From the NCBI RefSeq assembly GCF_041022165.1, contig NZ_CP163302.1:2852001-2916000 (forward strand): a DNA stretch of 64,000 nucleotides, read 5' to 3'. Below, piece after piece: positions 48,505 through 57,240 of this stretch. How positions within the stretch are numbered: position 1 is the first letter of the stretch; each line of letters starts with the position of its first letter. Made by a program: the position numbers and the translations under genes. This DNA is from Sinomonas sp. P10A9. GTDB lineage: Bacteria > Actinomycetota > Actinomycetes > Actinomycetales > Micrococcaceae. Under the pieces are notes generated by a model. The model had not been told where the DNA came from, did not search any database, and saw only the letters and a list, made by a program, of their open reading frames with translations.

Positions 48505-48662
48505 GCCGGCGCCGGTCCCCTACTCGCATCGTCCTCGTGGTGGCCGTTGTCGCGGTGGTGCTGGTCGCGACGTCCCACGCGCAGGTCGCCCTGTGGGTCG
48601 CTGCAGCCGGGGCCGTGTACGCAGGGGTTGAGGGCATCATCGCGTGGCGCTCCCGGCGCTGA
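48501..48662 (+). CDS. Small two-helix membrane protein coupled to the ligase gene
   Basis: 53 residues. The GTG start overlaps the stop of the ligase gene (GTGA), which argues for translational coupling. After a basic N-terminus (SRRRSPTR) come helix 1 (IVLVVAVVAVVLVATS) and helix 2 (VALWVAAAGAVYAGVEGIIAW), then RSRR. Not recognised; probably a small inner-membrane protein. It has no signal peptide or catalytic residues. Confidence 0.72.
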   Translation: MSRRRSPTRIVLVVAVVAVVLVATSHAQVALWVAAAGAVYAGVEGIIAWRSRR

Positions 48663-48680
48663 GCCGCCGGGCGCTATTGT

Positions 48681-48758
48681 CGTGCCGCCAGGCACCATTC
48701 ACGCGGTCAATCTGAGCATCCGGCGCTCATTCCAGCCCGAATTGTGCCTGACGGCACG
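48681..48758. repeat. Hairpin element R1/R2 overlapping the 3' end of the DUF559 gene
   Basis: A 19-bp inverted repeat with two mismatches: 48681-48699 pairs with 48740-48758, separated by a 40-base loop. The R2 arm holds the AATTGTGCCTGACGG sequence shared with the upstream element at 49727-49800. The last residues of the DUF559 protein (RAVRHNSGW and beyond) are encoded within this element. Confidence 0.85.
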
Positions 48759-49628
48759 CCTGACCACGTCGGACACCACCTCGCCGATCCACTCGCGCTC
48801 ATGCATCACGTGCTCCCAGCTGAAACGCAGGACCACCCTCCCTGCCCTGACCAGCTCGTTGTACCGGGTGCAGTCGCGGTGGAGATCCTCGCGTCCGCCG
48901 TGCCATTCGTAGCTGTCAGCCTCGGCAACGACCTCCACTTGGACAGCCTCCACCTCCACCTGATGGGCCAGATCGACCCGGTAGTCGCCGCCGGCCGTGT
49001 GGATCACCACCTGCGGCTCCATCTCGACCCCGGCCTCGAGACACGCCGCTCGGAGCCCTGACTCGAAGGCATTTGCCGCACGGCCGTCCATGTACTTGAG
49101 CACCCTGCGCTGCGCAGCCTTGTTCCTCCCTACCCAGGTCACCGCGGCCGCCTCGAGCTCGGCACGCGAGGCCGCGCGCATCCGCAGCGCGGAATCGGCC
49201 ACGGCCAGACCCTCAGCGAACGGGAGCATCGCCGCGCAGTCGAGCACGGTGCGCACGGGCGAGGTCGCCCGAACCTGCCCTCGACCCACCAGGTCCTCCG
49301 CGGGAAGGAACCGTCGATAGGTGGTCGTTCCCGCGAGTCGTCTGGAACGCCGACCGCGCGGGACCGCGAGTTCGATCGTGCGGGGCCGATGGAGCACCCC
49401 GAGGCCATGGGCGAGTGCCGCAGACCTCAGGTAGAGCGCGGCGCTGAGCTCAAGGGCAGCGTGCTCGGCCTCGTTGAGCCTCGCCAGTGCGTACACGCCC
49501 CGCACCGACCGCGCGACCTCGCCGGAGGCCACCGCGAGCGCCAGCTGCCGCTTGGTGAAGTGGGGGTTCAGCTCGTGCGTACGTGCACTTCCGCCCATGG
49601 CCGCCAGCACATCCGCAACGCTCTCCAT
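48699..49628 (-). CDS. AbiEi-like winged-helix protein with C-terminal DUF559 (Vsr-like) domain
   Basis: 309 residues. The N-terminal 60 residues look like the AbiEi antitoxin winged helix (FTKRQLALAVASGEVARSVRGVYAL), followed by the AbiEi central region (TTYRRFLPAEDLVGRGQVRATSPVRTVLDCAAMLPF). The C-terminal DUF559/PD-(D/E)XK-like domain has YRVDLAHQVEVEAVQVEVVAEADSYEWHG. No partner toxin such as AbiEii is next to it, so it is not a classical toxin-antitoxin pair. Hairpin repeats bracket it, and its last ~20 residues come from one of them. Confidence 0.85.
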   Translation of the reverse strand: MESVADVLAAMGGSARTHELNPHFTKRQLALAVASGEVARSVRGVYALARLNEAEHAALELSAALYLRSAALAHGLGVLHRPRTIELAVPRGRRSRRLAGTTTYRRFLPAEDLVGRGQVRATSPVRTVLDCAAMLPFAEGLAVADSALRMRAASRAELEAAAVTWVGRNKAAQRRVLKYMDGRAANAFESGLRAACLEAGVEMEPQVVIHTAGGDYRVDLAHQVEVEAVQVEVVAEADSYEWHGGREDLHRDCTRYNELVRAGRVVLRFSWEHVMHEREWIGEVVSDVVRRAVRHNSGWNERRMLRLTA

Positions 49629-49726
49629 GGGGCTATCGTGCCGTGGTTGAAGGCCTCACGGAGCCGTTTCGGTGTCCCTGTGGATAACCCGGTCCCGGCC
49701 CGAGGCCCAATTGGGTCCCGATCCGG

Positions 49727-49800
49727 TCCCGTCAGGCACAATTCGGGCGCAGATCTGCCCACCAGAGGCCCTTGGACGCTGCTAATTGTGCCTGACGGGA
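49727..49800. repeat. Hairpin element R3/R4 upstream of the DUF559 gene
   Basis: TCCCGTCAGGCACAATT (49727-49743) and its perfect complement (49784-49800), extended by one more pair, separated by a 40-base loop. CCGTCAGGCACAATTCGGGC at 49729-49748 is an exact inverted copy of 48735-48754 at the other end of the gene. The element sits between the tsaD stop and the DUF559 start, so it may act as tsaD terminator, as operator of the AbiEi-like protein, or as a mobile-repeat end. Confidence 0.9.
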
Positions 49801-49803
49801 CTG

Positions 49804-50883
49804 CTACACGCTCACGGTGGTGACCGGCAAGGAGGACTCCGGCGCGAACTCGAGGCCGCTGGGCTCCCTGCCGTCCATGATGATCCGTGCAGCGAGGGCG
49901 GCAACCATCGCGCCGTTGTCCGTGCACAGCGAGAACGACGGCACGGCGAGCGAGATGCCTGCCTCGCGGCACCGCTGGGCCGTGAGCTCGCGCAGCCGGG
50001 AATTGGCAGCGACGCCTCCGCCCAGAAGCAGGCTGCTGATCCCGTGCTCCCGGCACGCGAGGATCGCCTTGGACGTGATCACATCGACGACGGCTTCCTG
50101 AAAGGACGCCGCGATGTCGGCGACAGGGACCGGCTCCCCAGCAGCCTCGAACTGCTCGACGCACCGTGCCACGGCGGTCTTGAGACCGGAGAAGGACCAG
50201 TCGTAGCGGTGCGGCCCCGGCTCTTCGGCGCTGCCCATGTACTTGGGCTGGGTGAGCCCGCGCGGGAAGCGGATGGCCTTCGGGTTGCCTTCGCGCGCGA
50301 GCCGGTCGATGGCCGGGCCGCCGGGGTACCCGAGCCCGAGCAGCCGGGCCACCTTGTCATAGGCCTCGCCCGCGGCGTCGTCGATCGTGGAGCCGAGCAG
50401 CTCGACGTCCCCCGCGATGTTCCGCACGCGCAGGACCTCGGTGTGGCCGCCCGAGACGAGGAGCGCCCCGAGGTCCGGCGGCAGCTCGCCCCCGTAGACG
50501 CTGCCGTCGAGGAGACCTACCCCCACGTGGGCCACGAGGTGGTTGACGGCGTAGAGCGGCTTGCCTGTTGCCACGGCGAGAGCCTTGGCCCCGCACACGC
50601 CCACCATGAGCGCCCCGGCGAGCCCTGGGCCGGACGTGACGGCGAGGGCATCGACCTCGTCGAGGGTCACGCCCGCGGTGTCGAGAGCCTCTCGAAGCGT
50701 GGGAATGAGCGCGTCGAGGTGGGCGCGAGAGGCGATCTCCGGGATGACTCCCCCGAAGCGGACGTGCTCATCCATCGAGGAGGAGACGGTGTTGGCAAGC
50801 AGCGTGGTTCCACGGACGATCCCCACGCCCGTCTCATCGCACGAGGACTCGATGCCCAGGACCAGCGGCTCCCGGCGGCTCAT
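49804..50883 (-). CDS. tsaD: tRNA N6-adenosine threonylcarbamoyltransferase TsaD
   Basis: Transfers the threonylcarbamoyl group to A37 of ANN-decoding tRNAs. 359 residues. [16 protein letters not shown] is the signature start; metal-binding histidines are in [11 protein letters not shown] and [10 protein letters not shown], and [11 protein letters not shown] and [24 protein letters not shown] segments follow. The ATG overlaps the rimI stop as ATGA. It is the last gene of the tsa operon, followed by hairpin R3/R4. Confidence 0.97.
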   Translation of the reverse strand: MSRREPLVLGIESSCDETGVGIVRGTTLLANTVSSSMDEHVRFGGVIPEIASRAHLDALIPTLREALDTAGVTLDEVDALAVTSGPGLAGALMVGVCGAKALAVATGKPLYAVNHLVAHVGVGLLDGSVYGGELPPDLGALLVSGGHTEVLRVRNIAGDVELLGSTIDDAAGEAYDKVARLLGLGYPGGPAIDRLAREGNPKAIRFPRGLTQPKYMGSAEEPGPHRYDWSFSGLKTAVARCVEQFEAAGEPVPVADIAASFQEAVVDVITSKAILACREHGISSLLLGGGVAANSRLRELTAQRCREAGISLAVPSFSLCTDNGAMVAALAARIIMDGREPSGLEFAPESSLPVTTVSV

Positions 50884-51398
50884 TCCTTCTCCCCTTCCCC
50901 GGCAGTGCTCTCCCCCGCCGGCGCCGCGAGCGGCAGCTGCATGATGAGCGCGTCGACGCCGTCGCGGTAGTAGCGCCGACGAGTGTGGATGTGGCTGAAG
51001 CCGAAACGCCGATAGAGGCCCTGCGCCCGCGGGTTGTCGGCGCGGACCTCGAGCAGCACGTCGTCCGCGCCCCGACGCCGGGCCTCGTCGATGAGCTCGG
51101 TCAGGAGCGCCGAGCCTATCCCTCTGCCTTCGCGCTCGGGCACGACGGCGATCGTCTGGACATCCGCTATCGGCTCGACGCTCATGAGCCCGGCATACGC
51201 CACGATGCGGGGTCCGTCCGGCCCCGGCTCCTCGGCGACGTAGTACCGGCGCGTTGCGGACTGCGCGATCTCGTCGCGGAACATCTGTTCGGGCCACGCG
51301 TCGACCGGGAAGAGGATGCGCTCAAGCGCGTGCACGGCGGGCACGTCGGCCTCGGTCATGTCGCGGAGCACGACGCCGGCGGGCAGCTTCACGTTCAC
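50880..51398 (-). CDS. rimI: Ribosomal protein S18-alanine N-acetyltransferase
   Basis: GNAT enzyme of 172 residues that acetylates the N-terminus of S18 and related proteins. The acetyl-CoA motif is [44 protein letters not shown] is the RimI ending. It starts at GTG 51398, overlapping the tsaB stop, and its own stop overlaps tsaD. This order (tsaB-rimI-tsaD) is common in actinobacteria. A Pro/Gly/Glu-rich tail follows the domain. Confidence 0.95.
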   Translation of the reverse strand: MNVKLPAGVVLRDMTEADVPAVHALERILFPVDAWPEQMFRDEIAQSATRRYYVAEEPGPDGPRIVAYAGLMSVEPIADVQTIAVVPEREGRGIGSALLTELIDEARRRGADDVLLEVRADNPRAQGLYRRFGFSHIHTRRRYYRDGVDALIMQLPLAAPAGESTAGEGEKE

Positions 51399-52078
51399 AG
51401 CGCCCGCTTCCGCGGGCCCGGGACCTGGGCGTCGGACTCTCGGAGATACAGGGGCGTCGTGTCGGGCAGGGCCTCGCCGGCGGCGAGGAGGGCCACGGCG
51501 GCAAGGCCGAGGGAGGCCGCGGTCGGCTGGGCCGAGTCGAACCCCGGTGCGGCGCTCGCGCCGGCCCCCGCGAGCTGCTCCGGGTAGAGGCCCGCTCCAG
51601 CACCGTAGACGGGCAGGCTCGGCAGCTCGACGGGCGCACTCACGTGCGGCCCGTCGAGGAGCGCACCGCCCGCGGCGTACCGAGCCCAGTAGAGCTCCTT
51701 CCGCCGGGCGTCCGTCGCGACGACGAATTCAGAGTCCGGGCCGCCAGCCTCGACGACGTCCCACGCGAGCGCCGCGAGGCTCATGAGGCCGTCGAGCGGC
51801 ACGGACCATGCGAAGGCCAGCGCTCGCGCGGTCGCGATTCCCGAGCGCAAGCCGGTGAACGGGCCTGGTCCCACTCCCACCACAATCCGGGCGATGTCCG
51901 GCCCCGTAAGCTCCTGCTCGGCCACCAGCGCCCGAATCCCCGGCGCAAGCACTTCGGCGTGGGACTTCGTGTCCTCGGTCGCGAACGAGGCGAGGACGGC
52001 GGCGTCGCTGAATGACTCGTGGCACCGGATGAGCGCCGCGGAGGCGATCGCGGAGGTGTCGATGGCGAGGACGATCAC
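51395..52078 (-). CDS. tsaB: tRNA threonylcarbamoyladenosine biosynthesis protein TsaB
   Basis: Non-catalytic partner that assembles with TsaD and TsaE. 227 residues with the ASKHA N-terminal strand VLAIDTSAIASAALI and the motif VVGVGPGPFTGLRSGIATARALAFA. GTG start overlaps the tsaE stop, and the stop overlaps rimI, so the genes are translationally coupled. The C-terminal third is less conserved, as usual for TsaB. Confidence 0.95.
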   Translation of the reverse strand: MIVLAIDTSAIASAALIRCHESFSDAAVLASFATEDTKSHAEVLAPGIRALVAEQELTGPDIARIVVGVGPGPFTGLRSGIATARALAFAWSVPLDGLMSLAALAWDVVEAGGPDSEFVVATDARRKELYWARYAAGGALLDGPHVSAPVELPSLPVYGAGAGLYPEQLAGAGASAAPGFDSAQPTAASLGLAAVALLAAGEALPDTTPLYLRESDAQVPGPRKRAL

Positions 52079-52791
52079 CGGGCGTCTCCCGCGGCATCGG
52101 CTGGCGGTTGGGGCGAAACCCCCGGGGTGCGAGCCGAGCCCTCCGGTGGCTGAGCAGGGCGAAGCGGAGTCGCGACCCCGACCCCAGCGCCGCCGGGCCC
52201 GATCTCACCGGTCTCGACCCGTTCGACGGCCGGCCAGTGGACCGCGGGCCGCCCGGCCCACCGAGGACCGAAGGCGCGGATCAGCACCAGGCGCGGCTCG
52301 TCGTCGTCCTCGGTGTCGAAGTCCAGAGTGGGCCCGGCAGCAGCGGGAGGGGCGCTGGGGCGCCGCATCTCGATGTCGAGGCGGCTGTCGGAGAGGTCGT
52401 CGACGAGCCCGCGGCCCCACTCGACGACCGTGACGGCAGTGTCCGCCCAGTTCTCGAGGTCCAGGTCCGCGACCTCGCCGGGGCCGCTGAGCCGGTACGC
52501 GTCGACATGGACGAGATCGGGGCCGCCGGGCCGCGGCCCGTGGACGAGGTTGGGATGGATGCGCACGAGCACGAAGGTGGGCGAGATGATCCCGGGGCGG
52601 ACGCCGAGCCCCTGGCCGAGGCCCTGAGTGAACGTCGTCTTGCCGGCGCCGAGTTCACCGGAGAGCACCACGAGGTCCCCCGCGGACAGCACGGCTCCCA
52701 GCGCTGCGCCGAGCGTCTGGGTCTGCTCCGCCGTCGTGGGCGCGAACGCGATCTCCCACTCGGGCAGGCTCGTGGACGACGGCCCGCTCAT
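52075..52791 (-). CDS. tsaE: tRNA threonylcarbamoyladenosine biosynthesis ATPase TsaE
   Basis: P-loop ATPase that activates TsaB-TsaD. 238 residues, longer than the usual 150. The family core is complete: Walker A GELGAGKTTFTQGL, SPTFVLVRIHP, HVDAYRLSG and VTVVEWGRG. After about residue 150 a Pro/Ala-rich extension with VLIRAFGPRWAGRP and a disordered end follows, an addition also seen in other actinobacteria. The ATG overlaps the alr stop (ATGA). Confidence 0.94.
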   Translation of the reverse strand: MSGPSSTSLPEWEIAFAPTTAEQTQTLGAALGAVLSAGDLVVLSGELGAGKTTFTQGLGQGLGVRPGIISPTFVLVRIHPNLVHGPRPGGPDLVHVDAYRLSGPGEVADLDLENWADTAVTVVEWGRGLVDDLSDSRLDIEMRRPSAPPAAAGPTLDFDTEDDDEPRLVLIRAFGPRWAGRPAVHWPAVERVETGEIGPGGAGVGVATPLRPAQPPEGSARTPGVSPQPPADAAGDAR

Positions 52792-53975
52792 GCGTCCTCG
52801 CCCTCGTAGACCCGGGGCACGCGCGGGCTGATGCGCGTGACGATCTCGTAGTTGATGGTTCCGGTGGCGCGGGCCCAGTCGTCGGCGGTGGGCCCGCCGT
52901 CATCGCCGGTGCCGAAGAGGACCGCTTCGGCACCGCGGAACGCCTTGGGGTCGGCGTCGGGTCCGAGGTCCACCACGATCTGGTCCATCGCCACTCGCCC
53001 CACCACCGGGTAGGTCCGGCCGGCGATCCGGACCGGGCCGCCCTCGGAGGTGCGCGGCACGCCGTCGGCGTAGCCGAGCGGCACGAGTCCGAGCGCGCTC
53101 GGGGATGACGTGCGGTACGAGAGTCCGTAGCTCACGCCCTGTTCCGCCGGGACGCGCTTTGCCTGCGAGAGCGTGGCGCGCAGGGTCATGGCAGGGCGCA
53201 GGCCGAGGTCCGCGGATGTCTGGTCCGCGAACGGTGAGAGCCCGTAGACCGAGATCCCGACGCGTACGAGGTCGAAGTGGCTGTCCGGGCGCGAGAAGAC
53301 CGCCGGCGAGTTGGCGATGTGGCGCACCTCGAGGTCGCAGCCAGCGTCCTCGGCGAGCGCGATGGCCTCGCGGAAAGCATCGAGCTGGAGATCGGTCTCC
53401 GGGCGCTCGGGCTCGTCCGCGACGGCGAAGTGGCTGAACACGCCGGCGACGCGGAGGAGCCCCTCGTCCTGGTACTGGACGGCCTCGCCGACCACCGCCT
53501 CCCACCGGTCCGCAGGCGCGCCGTTGCGCCCGAGCCCGGTGTCGATCTTGAGGTGCACCCGTGCCGGCCGCTCCTGCTCGCGCGCTGCCGCGACGATCGC
53601 CTCGAGCTCCCAGCCCGAGCAGCCCAGGTCGATCCCAGCGGCGACCGCCGCTGAAAAGTTCGAGTCGGGCGTGTGGAGCCACGCGAGAATCGGTGCATCG
53701 ATGCCAGCAGCGCGCAGCGTGAGCGCCTCACTGATATGCGCCACGCCGAGCCACGAGGCACCTGCCGCCAGCGCGGCCCGCGCCACCTGCACGGAACCGT
53801 GGCCGTAGCCGTCCGCCTTCACCACGGCCATGAGCCTGGCGGGCTCCGCGACCTTGCGGATCACGCGGACGTTGTGCCGGATCGCGTCGAGGTCCACGAC
53901 GGCGGCGCGTTCCGGCAGACGCGACAGACGGGTGGTGGGCACACTGGAGGAGAGGGGGGCGGGCTCGAAAGTCAC
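52788..53975 (-). CDS. alr: Alanine racemase
   Basis: PLP enzyme making D-alanine for peptidoglycan, 395 residues. The PLP lysine is Lys53 in LMAVVKADGYGHG; the catalytic tyrosine lies in GVSYGLSYRTSSPS, and GRVAMDQIVVDLG and HFDLVRVGISVYGL are family motifs. The start was set at GTG 53975 (VTFEPAPLSS) since the conserved part follows closely; the frame upstream to 54254 has no supporting features. It is the first gene of the alr-tsaE-tsaB-rimI-tsaD operon and is divergent from mshA. Confidence 0.95.
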   Translation of the reverse strand: MTFEPAPLSSSVPTTRLSRLPERAAVVDLDAIRHNVRVIRKVAEPARLMAVVKADGYGHGSVQVARAALAAGASWLGVAHISEALTLRAAGIDAPILAWLHTPDSNFSAAVAAGIDLGCSGWELEAIVAAAREQERPARVHLKIDTGLGRNGAPADRWEAVVGEAVQYQDEGLLRVAGVFSHFAVADEPERPETDLQLDAFREAIALAEDAGCDLEVRHIANSPAVFSRPDSHFDLVRVGISVYGLSPFADQTSADLGLRPAMTLRATLSQAKRVPAEQGVSYGLSYRTSSPSALGLVPLGYADGVPRTSEGGPVRIAGRTYPVVGRVAMDQIVVDLGPDADPKAFRGAEAVLFGTGDDGGPTADDWARATGTINYEIVTRISPRVPRVYEGEDA

Positions 53976-54111
53976 GCCCCCGAGTCTACTCGCGGCGCAC
54001 GACGCCGCCCGGTCGCCGCCCGCGGGGACCGCGCCTGTCGAGGCGCCAGTGGGACGCCTGCGGTGGCGCCCGTGAGGACCCGCCCCGCCGCGGACACGTA
54101 GCCTAGGGAAG

Positions 54112-55398
54112 GTGCAGCACCATGACCGCGTGGCGATGATCTCCCTCCACACGTCCCCCCTCGAGCAGCCGGGAGCCGGGGACGCGGGCGGGATGAACGT
54201 GTACGTCTCGCAGCTCGCAAGGGCGCTTGCGGCCGGAGGCGTCGGCGTGGACATCTACACGCGTGCCACAGCGCCGGACCAGCCGGACGCAGTGAGGCTC
54301 GCGGAGGGCGTCGTCGTGCACCACCTCCAGGCCGGGCCCCGCCGGCGGCTCGCCAAGGAGCAGATGCCTCCGCTCGTCGACGAGTTCGCGGCCGCGATGC
54401 TCACCCGGATGCAGGGCGCTGGAGCTGTGCCGCGCGTCGTCCACAGCCACTACTGGGTCTCGGGGCTTGCGGGCCTTGAGGCCGCCCGCGATCTGGGTGT
54501 GCCGCTCGTCCACACGATGCACACGATGGCCCGGGTCAAGAACCTCCATCTCGCCGCCGGCGACGTGCCGGAGCCCAGCAACCGCGAGCGCGGCGAGCAG
54601 CGGCTGGCGGACGAGGCCACCCGGTTCACGGCCAACACCTCCGCCGAGCGGGACGAGCTCCTGCGGCACTACGGCGTCGACGACGACCGGATCGACGTGG
54701 TCTCCCCCGGCGTGGACCTGTCCGTGTTCCGGCCCGCGTTCAGGACCCGTTCGCGGCTCGGCGCAGGCGTCGGGACCAGCGAATTCCATGTCCTCTTCGC
54801 GGGCAGGATCCAGCGGCTCAAGGGGCCCCAGATCCTTGTCGAGGCCGCCGGCGAGCTGCGGCGGCGTCGGCCCGACATCCCGCTGCGCGTCACGATCATC
54901 GGGGCGACGAGCGGATCGGCGGGCCTCGACCTCGACGTGCTCGCGCTCGGTGAGGGGCTCGGCGGAGTGGTACGCCGGCTGCCGCCCGTGCCCGCCGAGG
55001 ATCTCGCGGACTGGTTCCGCGCGGCCGACGTCGTGGCGATGCCCAGCTTCTCGGAGTCATTCGGGCTCGTTGCCCTTGAGGCCCAGGCCTGCGGGACGCC
55101 GGTCGTGGCGGCACGGGTCGGTGGGCTCACCCAGGCCGTGTGCGACGGGCGCACGGGGTTCCTCGTCGACGGGCACGAGCCCTCGACCTGGGCGGCCGTG
55201 CTCGAACAGCTGCACGACGACCCCCAGACCCGCTGGGACCTCGGCCGCGCCGCCTCGATCTATGCCGAGCGGTTCGGCTGGGAGCAGACCGCCGAAGGAA
55301 CGCGCGCCGCATACCGTACGGCGCTCCACGAGTTCGCCGGGACGAACGCAGGGCCGAGCGCCGGGAAGCACGACGAGGCGGCCATCCGCCTCCCCTGA
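54112..55398 (+). CDS. mshA: D-inositol-3-phosphate glycosyltransferase (mycothiol synthesis)
   Basis: First step of mycothiol synthesis: joins UDP-GlcNAc and inositol-3-phosphate. GT-B enzyme, 428 residues. VAMISLHTSPLEQPGAGDAGGMNVYVSQ is the MshA signature, followed by VVHSHYWVSGLAG, VVSPGVDLSVFRP and FSESFGLVALEAQACGTPVVA with the catalytic glutamate region. The start is GTG 54112; an in-frame GTG at 54130 and ATG at 54136 are alternatives, and the ribosome site is weak for all. The stop codon lies inside the first unit of a 21-bp repeat array. Confidence 0.95.
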   Translation: MQHHDRVAMISLHTSPLEQPGAGDAGGMNVYVSQLARALAAGGVGVDIYTRATAPDQPDAVRLAEGVVVHHLQAGPRRRLAKEQMPPLVDEFAAAMLTRMQGAGAVPRVVHSHYWVSGLAGLEAARDLGVPLVHTMHTMARVKNLHLAAGDVPEPSNRERGEQRLADEATRFTANTSAERDELLRHYGVDDDRIDVVSPGVDLSVFRPAFRTRSRLGAGVGTSEFHVLFAGRIQRLKGPQILVEAAGELRRRRPDIPLRVTIIGATSGSAGLDLDVLALGEGLGGVVRRLPPVPAEDLADWFRAADVVAMPSFSESFGLVALEAQACGTPVVAARVGGLTQAVCDGRTGFLVDGHEPSTWAAVLEQLHDDPQTRWDLGRAASIYAERFGWEQTAEGTRAAYRTALHEFAGTNAGPSAGKHDEAAIRLP

Positions 55399-55460
55399 CG
55401 CCGAGATCACCTCCCCTGGAGCCGAGATCACCTCCCCTGACGCCGAGATCACCCCTGCGC
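55389..55460. repeat. Array B of 21-bp units starting inside the end of mshA
   Basis: CCGAGATCACCTCCCCTGACG-type units start at 55401, 55422 and 55443, with a partial unit before them that includes the mshA stop codon. Spacing is exactly 21 bases. The orientation is the same as in arrays C and D. Confidence 0.88.
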
Positions 55461-55746
55461 CCCGCAAGTCTGGAGGTCACATCCTGGGCGTCACATCCTG
55501 TTGGCTAATGTCCTGGCAAAGACCATCAGGACATGACCTCCAAATGGGTAGTGGTCGCACACCCGGCGGCACACAGGGCCTCACGCCTACCGAATTCCCC
55601 AGCTTCAGTCTTCAACGATCACCCCACGTCGTCACCGAGGCCCGGAATCTCGGGCCTCGAGCCCACCATGAAGGGGACCGACGGTCCGAAGTCTGGGGAG
55701 AAACGCACGGACGCCCCCGGACGGGAGGGCCGCCGCGGAACCCGGG
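55461..55746. other. Non-coding gap with an inverted motif, possible scar of an insertion sequence
   Basis: Between mshA and the MFS gene, no convincing gene. GGAGGTCACATCCTG (55472-55486) is matched by the near-complement CAGGACATGACCTCC near 55527-55541, and GTCACATCCTG also repeats at 55490. ATGTCC/GGACAT motifs recall the ends of IS481-like elements, so this may be an eroded insertion. A hairpin at 55636-55659 follows. The remainder shows nothing recognisable. Confidence 0.45.
55636..55659. terminator. Candidate terminator hairpin between convergent mshA and MFS genes
   Basis: CGAGGCCCG, loop GAATCT, CGGGCCTCG: perfect 9-bp stem located between the convergent gene ends. No T-run, so terminator function is likely but not certain. 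Confidence 0.6.
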
Positions 55747-57090
55747 CTAACGAGAGGAGACCGGATCAATCGCCACGGGGGCGCCGACCGGTGCCTTGCG
55801 CTTCTTCATCCGCAACGCGAGCACCACTCCGGCGGCCACGATCGAGGAGACCGCAAGCCCGTACAGACCCCCGACCACCGAGCCGGTGGTCTGCTGAAGG
55901 TATCCGAAGACGCTCGGGGCCACGAAGCCGCCCAGGTTGCCGATCGAGTTGATGAGCGCGATGCCGGCCGCCGCGATGCGGACGTCGAAGTAGGACTGCG
56001 GGATGGGCCAGAACAGCGAGGACGCGGACTTGAACCCGAGGGCGGCGATGCAGATGCCGATGTACATGATCACGGGGCCGCCGATCGTCGAGACGAACAT
56101 GCCGATCGACGCGAGGACAAGGGCGAACGCGACCCAGCGCTGGTACACGGGGCGCTTCGAGGCGAGACCAGCGAAGACGTACATGGCGATGATCGCGATG
56201 ACCCACGGGATGGTGTTCCAGAGGCCAACCTGGAAGTCGTCCATCTTGCCCATCTGCTTGATGATCGTGGGCAGCCAGAATGTCGCGGCGTAGATCACGA
56301 GCTGGATCGCGAAGTAGATGAAGCAGAAGAGCAGGATCTGGGTGTCGGCGAGGAGCTTCCACACGGAGACCTTGCCGCCTTGGGCATCCTCGCGGTCGGC
56401 CTGCTCGGCGTCGAGCTCGGTGCGCAGGGCAGCGCGCTCTGGGTCGCTGAGCCACTTGGCCTTCTCGGGCGAGTTGACGAGCGCGAACCACGTCACAGCG
56501 GAGAGGACCACTGCGGCGAGGCCCTCGATGATGAACATCCACTGCCAGCCGTGGAGGCCGCCGCCGGAGATCATGAGCAGGCCGCCCGTGATCGGCCCGG
56601 CGATGATCGACGCGACGGCGGAGCCCGTGAGCAGGATGGCCATGGCCTTGCCGCGGTAAGCGGCAGGGAGCCACGTGGCGATGTAGAGGACGCAGCCCGG
56701 GAAGAACCCGGCCTCGGCCACGCCGAGGAGGAAGCGCAGGATGTAGAAGACGGCCTCGTTGGTCGTGAGGGCCATCGCGGCGGCAACGATGCCCCACGTG
56801 ATCATGATGCGGGTGATCCAGACCTTCGCGCCGAACTTGTGCAGGAGCATGTTCGAGGGCACCTCGAACACCGCGTACCCGACGAAGAACAGCCCGGCCC
56901 CGAGACCGTAGGCGGCGGCGCCGATGCCGAGGTCGGTCTTGAGGTGCGAGGCGACGAAGCCCACGTTGACCCGGTCGATGTAGTTGATGATGAAGGCGAT
57001 CACGAGCACCGGCAGCAGCCGGGTCATGACCTTGCGGGCGGCAGACGCCAGCACTAGTGAGGGTGCTTCGGCGAGGGGGGTGCTTGCCAT
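55747..57090 (-). CDS. MFS transporter, anion:cation symporter type (probable glucarate importer)
   Basis: 447 residues, twelve helices. IAFIINYIDRVNVGFVASHLKTDLG is the helix-1 motif of the ACS family (GudP, tartrate and phthalate permeases), and GVAEAGFFPGCVLYIATWLPAAYRGKAMA is the family signature in helices 4-5. Its location opposite LysR, kdgD, aldehyde dehydrogenase and gudD makes uptake of glucarate or galactarate the likely job. It is divergent from the LysR gene and probably co-regulated by it. Confidence 0.9.
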   Translation of the reverse strand: MASTPLAEAPSLVLASAARKVMTRLLPVLVIAFIINYIDRVNVGFVASHLKTDLGIGAAAYGLGAGLFFVGYAVFEVPSNMLLHKFGAKVWITRIMITWGIVAAAMALTTNEAVFYILRFLLGVAEAGFFPGCVLYIATWLPAAYRGKAMAILLTGSAVASIIAGPITGGLLMISGGGLHGWQWMFIIEGLAAVVLSAVTWFALVNSPEKAKWLSDPERAALRTELDAEQADREDAQGGKVSVWKLLADTQILLFCFIYFAIQLVIYAATFWLPTIIKQMGKMDDFQVGLWNTIPWVIAIIAMYVFAGLASKRPVYQRWVAFALVLASIGMFVSTIGGPVIMYIGICIAALGFKSASSLFWPIPQSYFDVRIAAAGIALINSIGNLGGFVAPSVFGYLQQTTGSVVGGLYGLAVSSIVAAGVVLALRMKKRKAPVGAPVAIDPVSSR

Positions 57091-57195
57091 GATGGGTGTT
57101 CTCCTGACGACGGTCAGCGGCGACCGCCTCGCGGATGAAGTGATGGGTACCCCTTGAAGGTATGGCCCGCATCACGCTGAGTCGAACACTATTTC

Positions 57196-57206
57196 TGCAT
57201 GATTCG
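57196..57206. promoter_or_regulatory. TGCATGATTCG motif between MFS and LysR genes
   Basis: The 11-bp motif TGCATGATTCG is repeated exactly at 58197-58207, upstream of kdgD. Both copies lie in promoter regions of the glucarate locus, so it is a candidate half-operator for the LysR regulator. Confidence 0.6.
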
Positions 57207-57240
57207 ATACCGTCACGGCATCACTGGCTAGGATGGCGCA

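Noticed and set aside
48699..49628. Complete AbiE toxin-antitoxin system
   Set aside because: Only the AbiEi-like part is present. Neighbouring genes are tsaD and a small membrane protein, not an AbiEii nucleotidyltransferase.
53976..54254. Longer alanine racemase starting at 54254
   Set aside because: The extra residues overlap mshA antisense and are Arg/Pro-rich with no family similarity.
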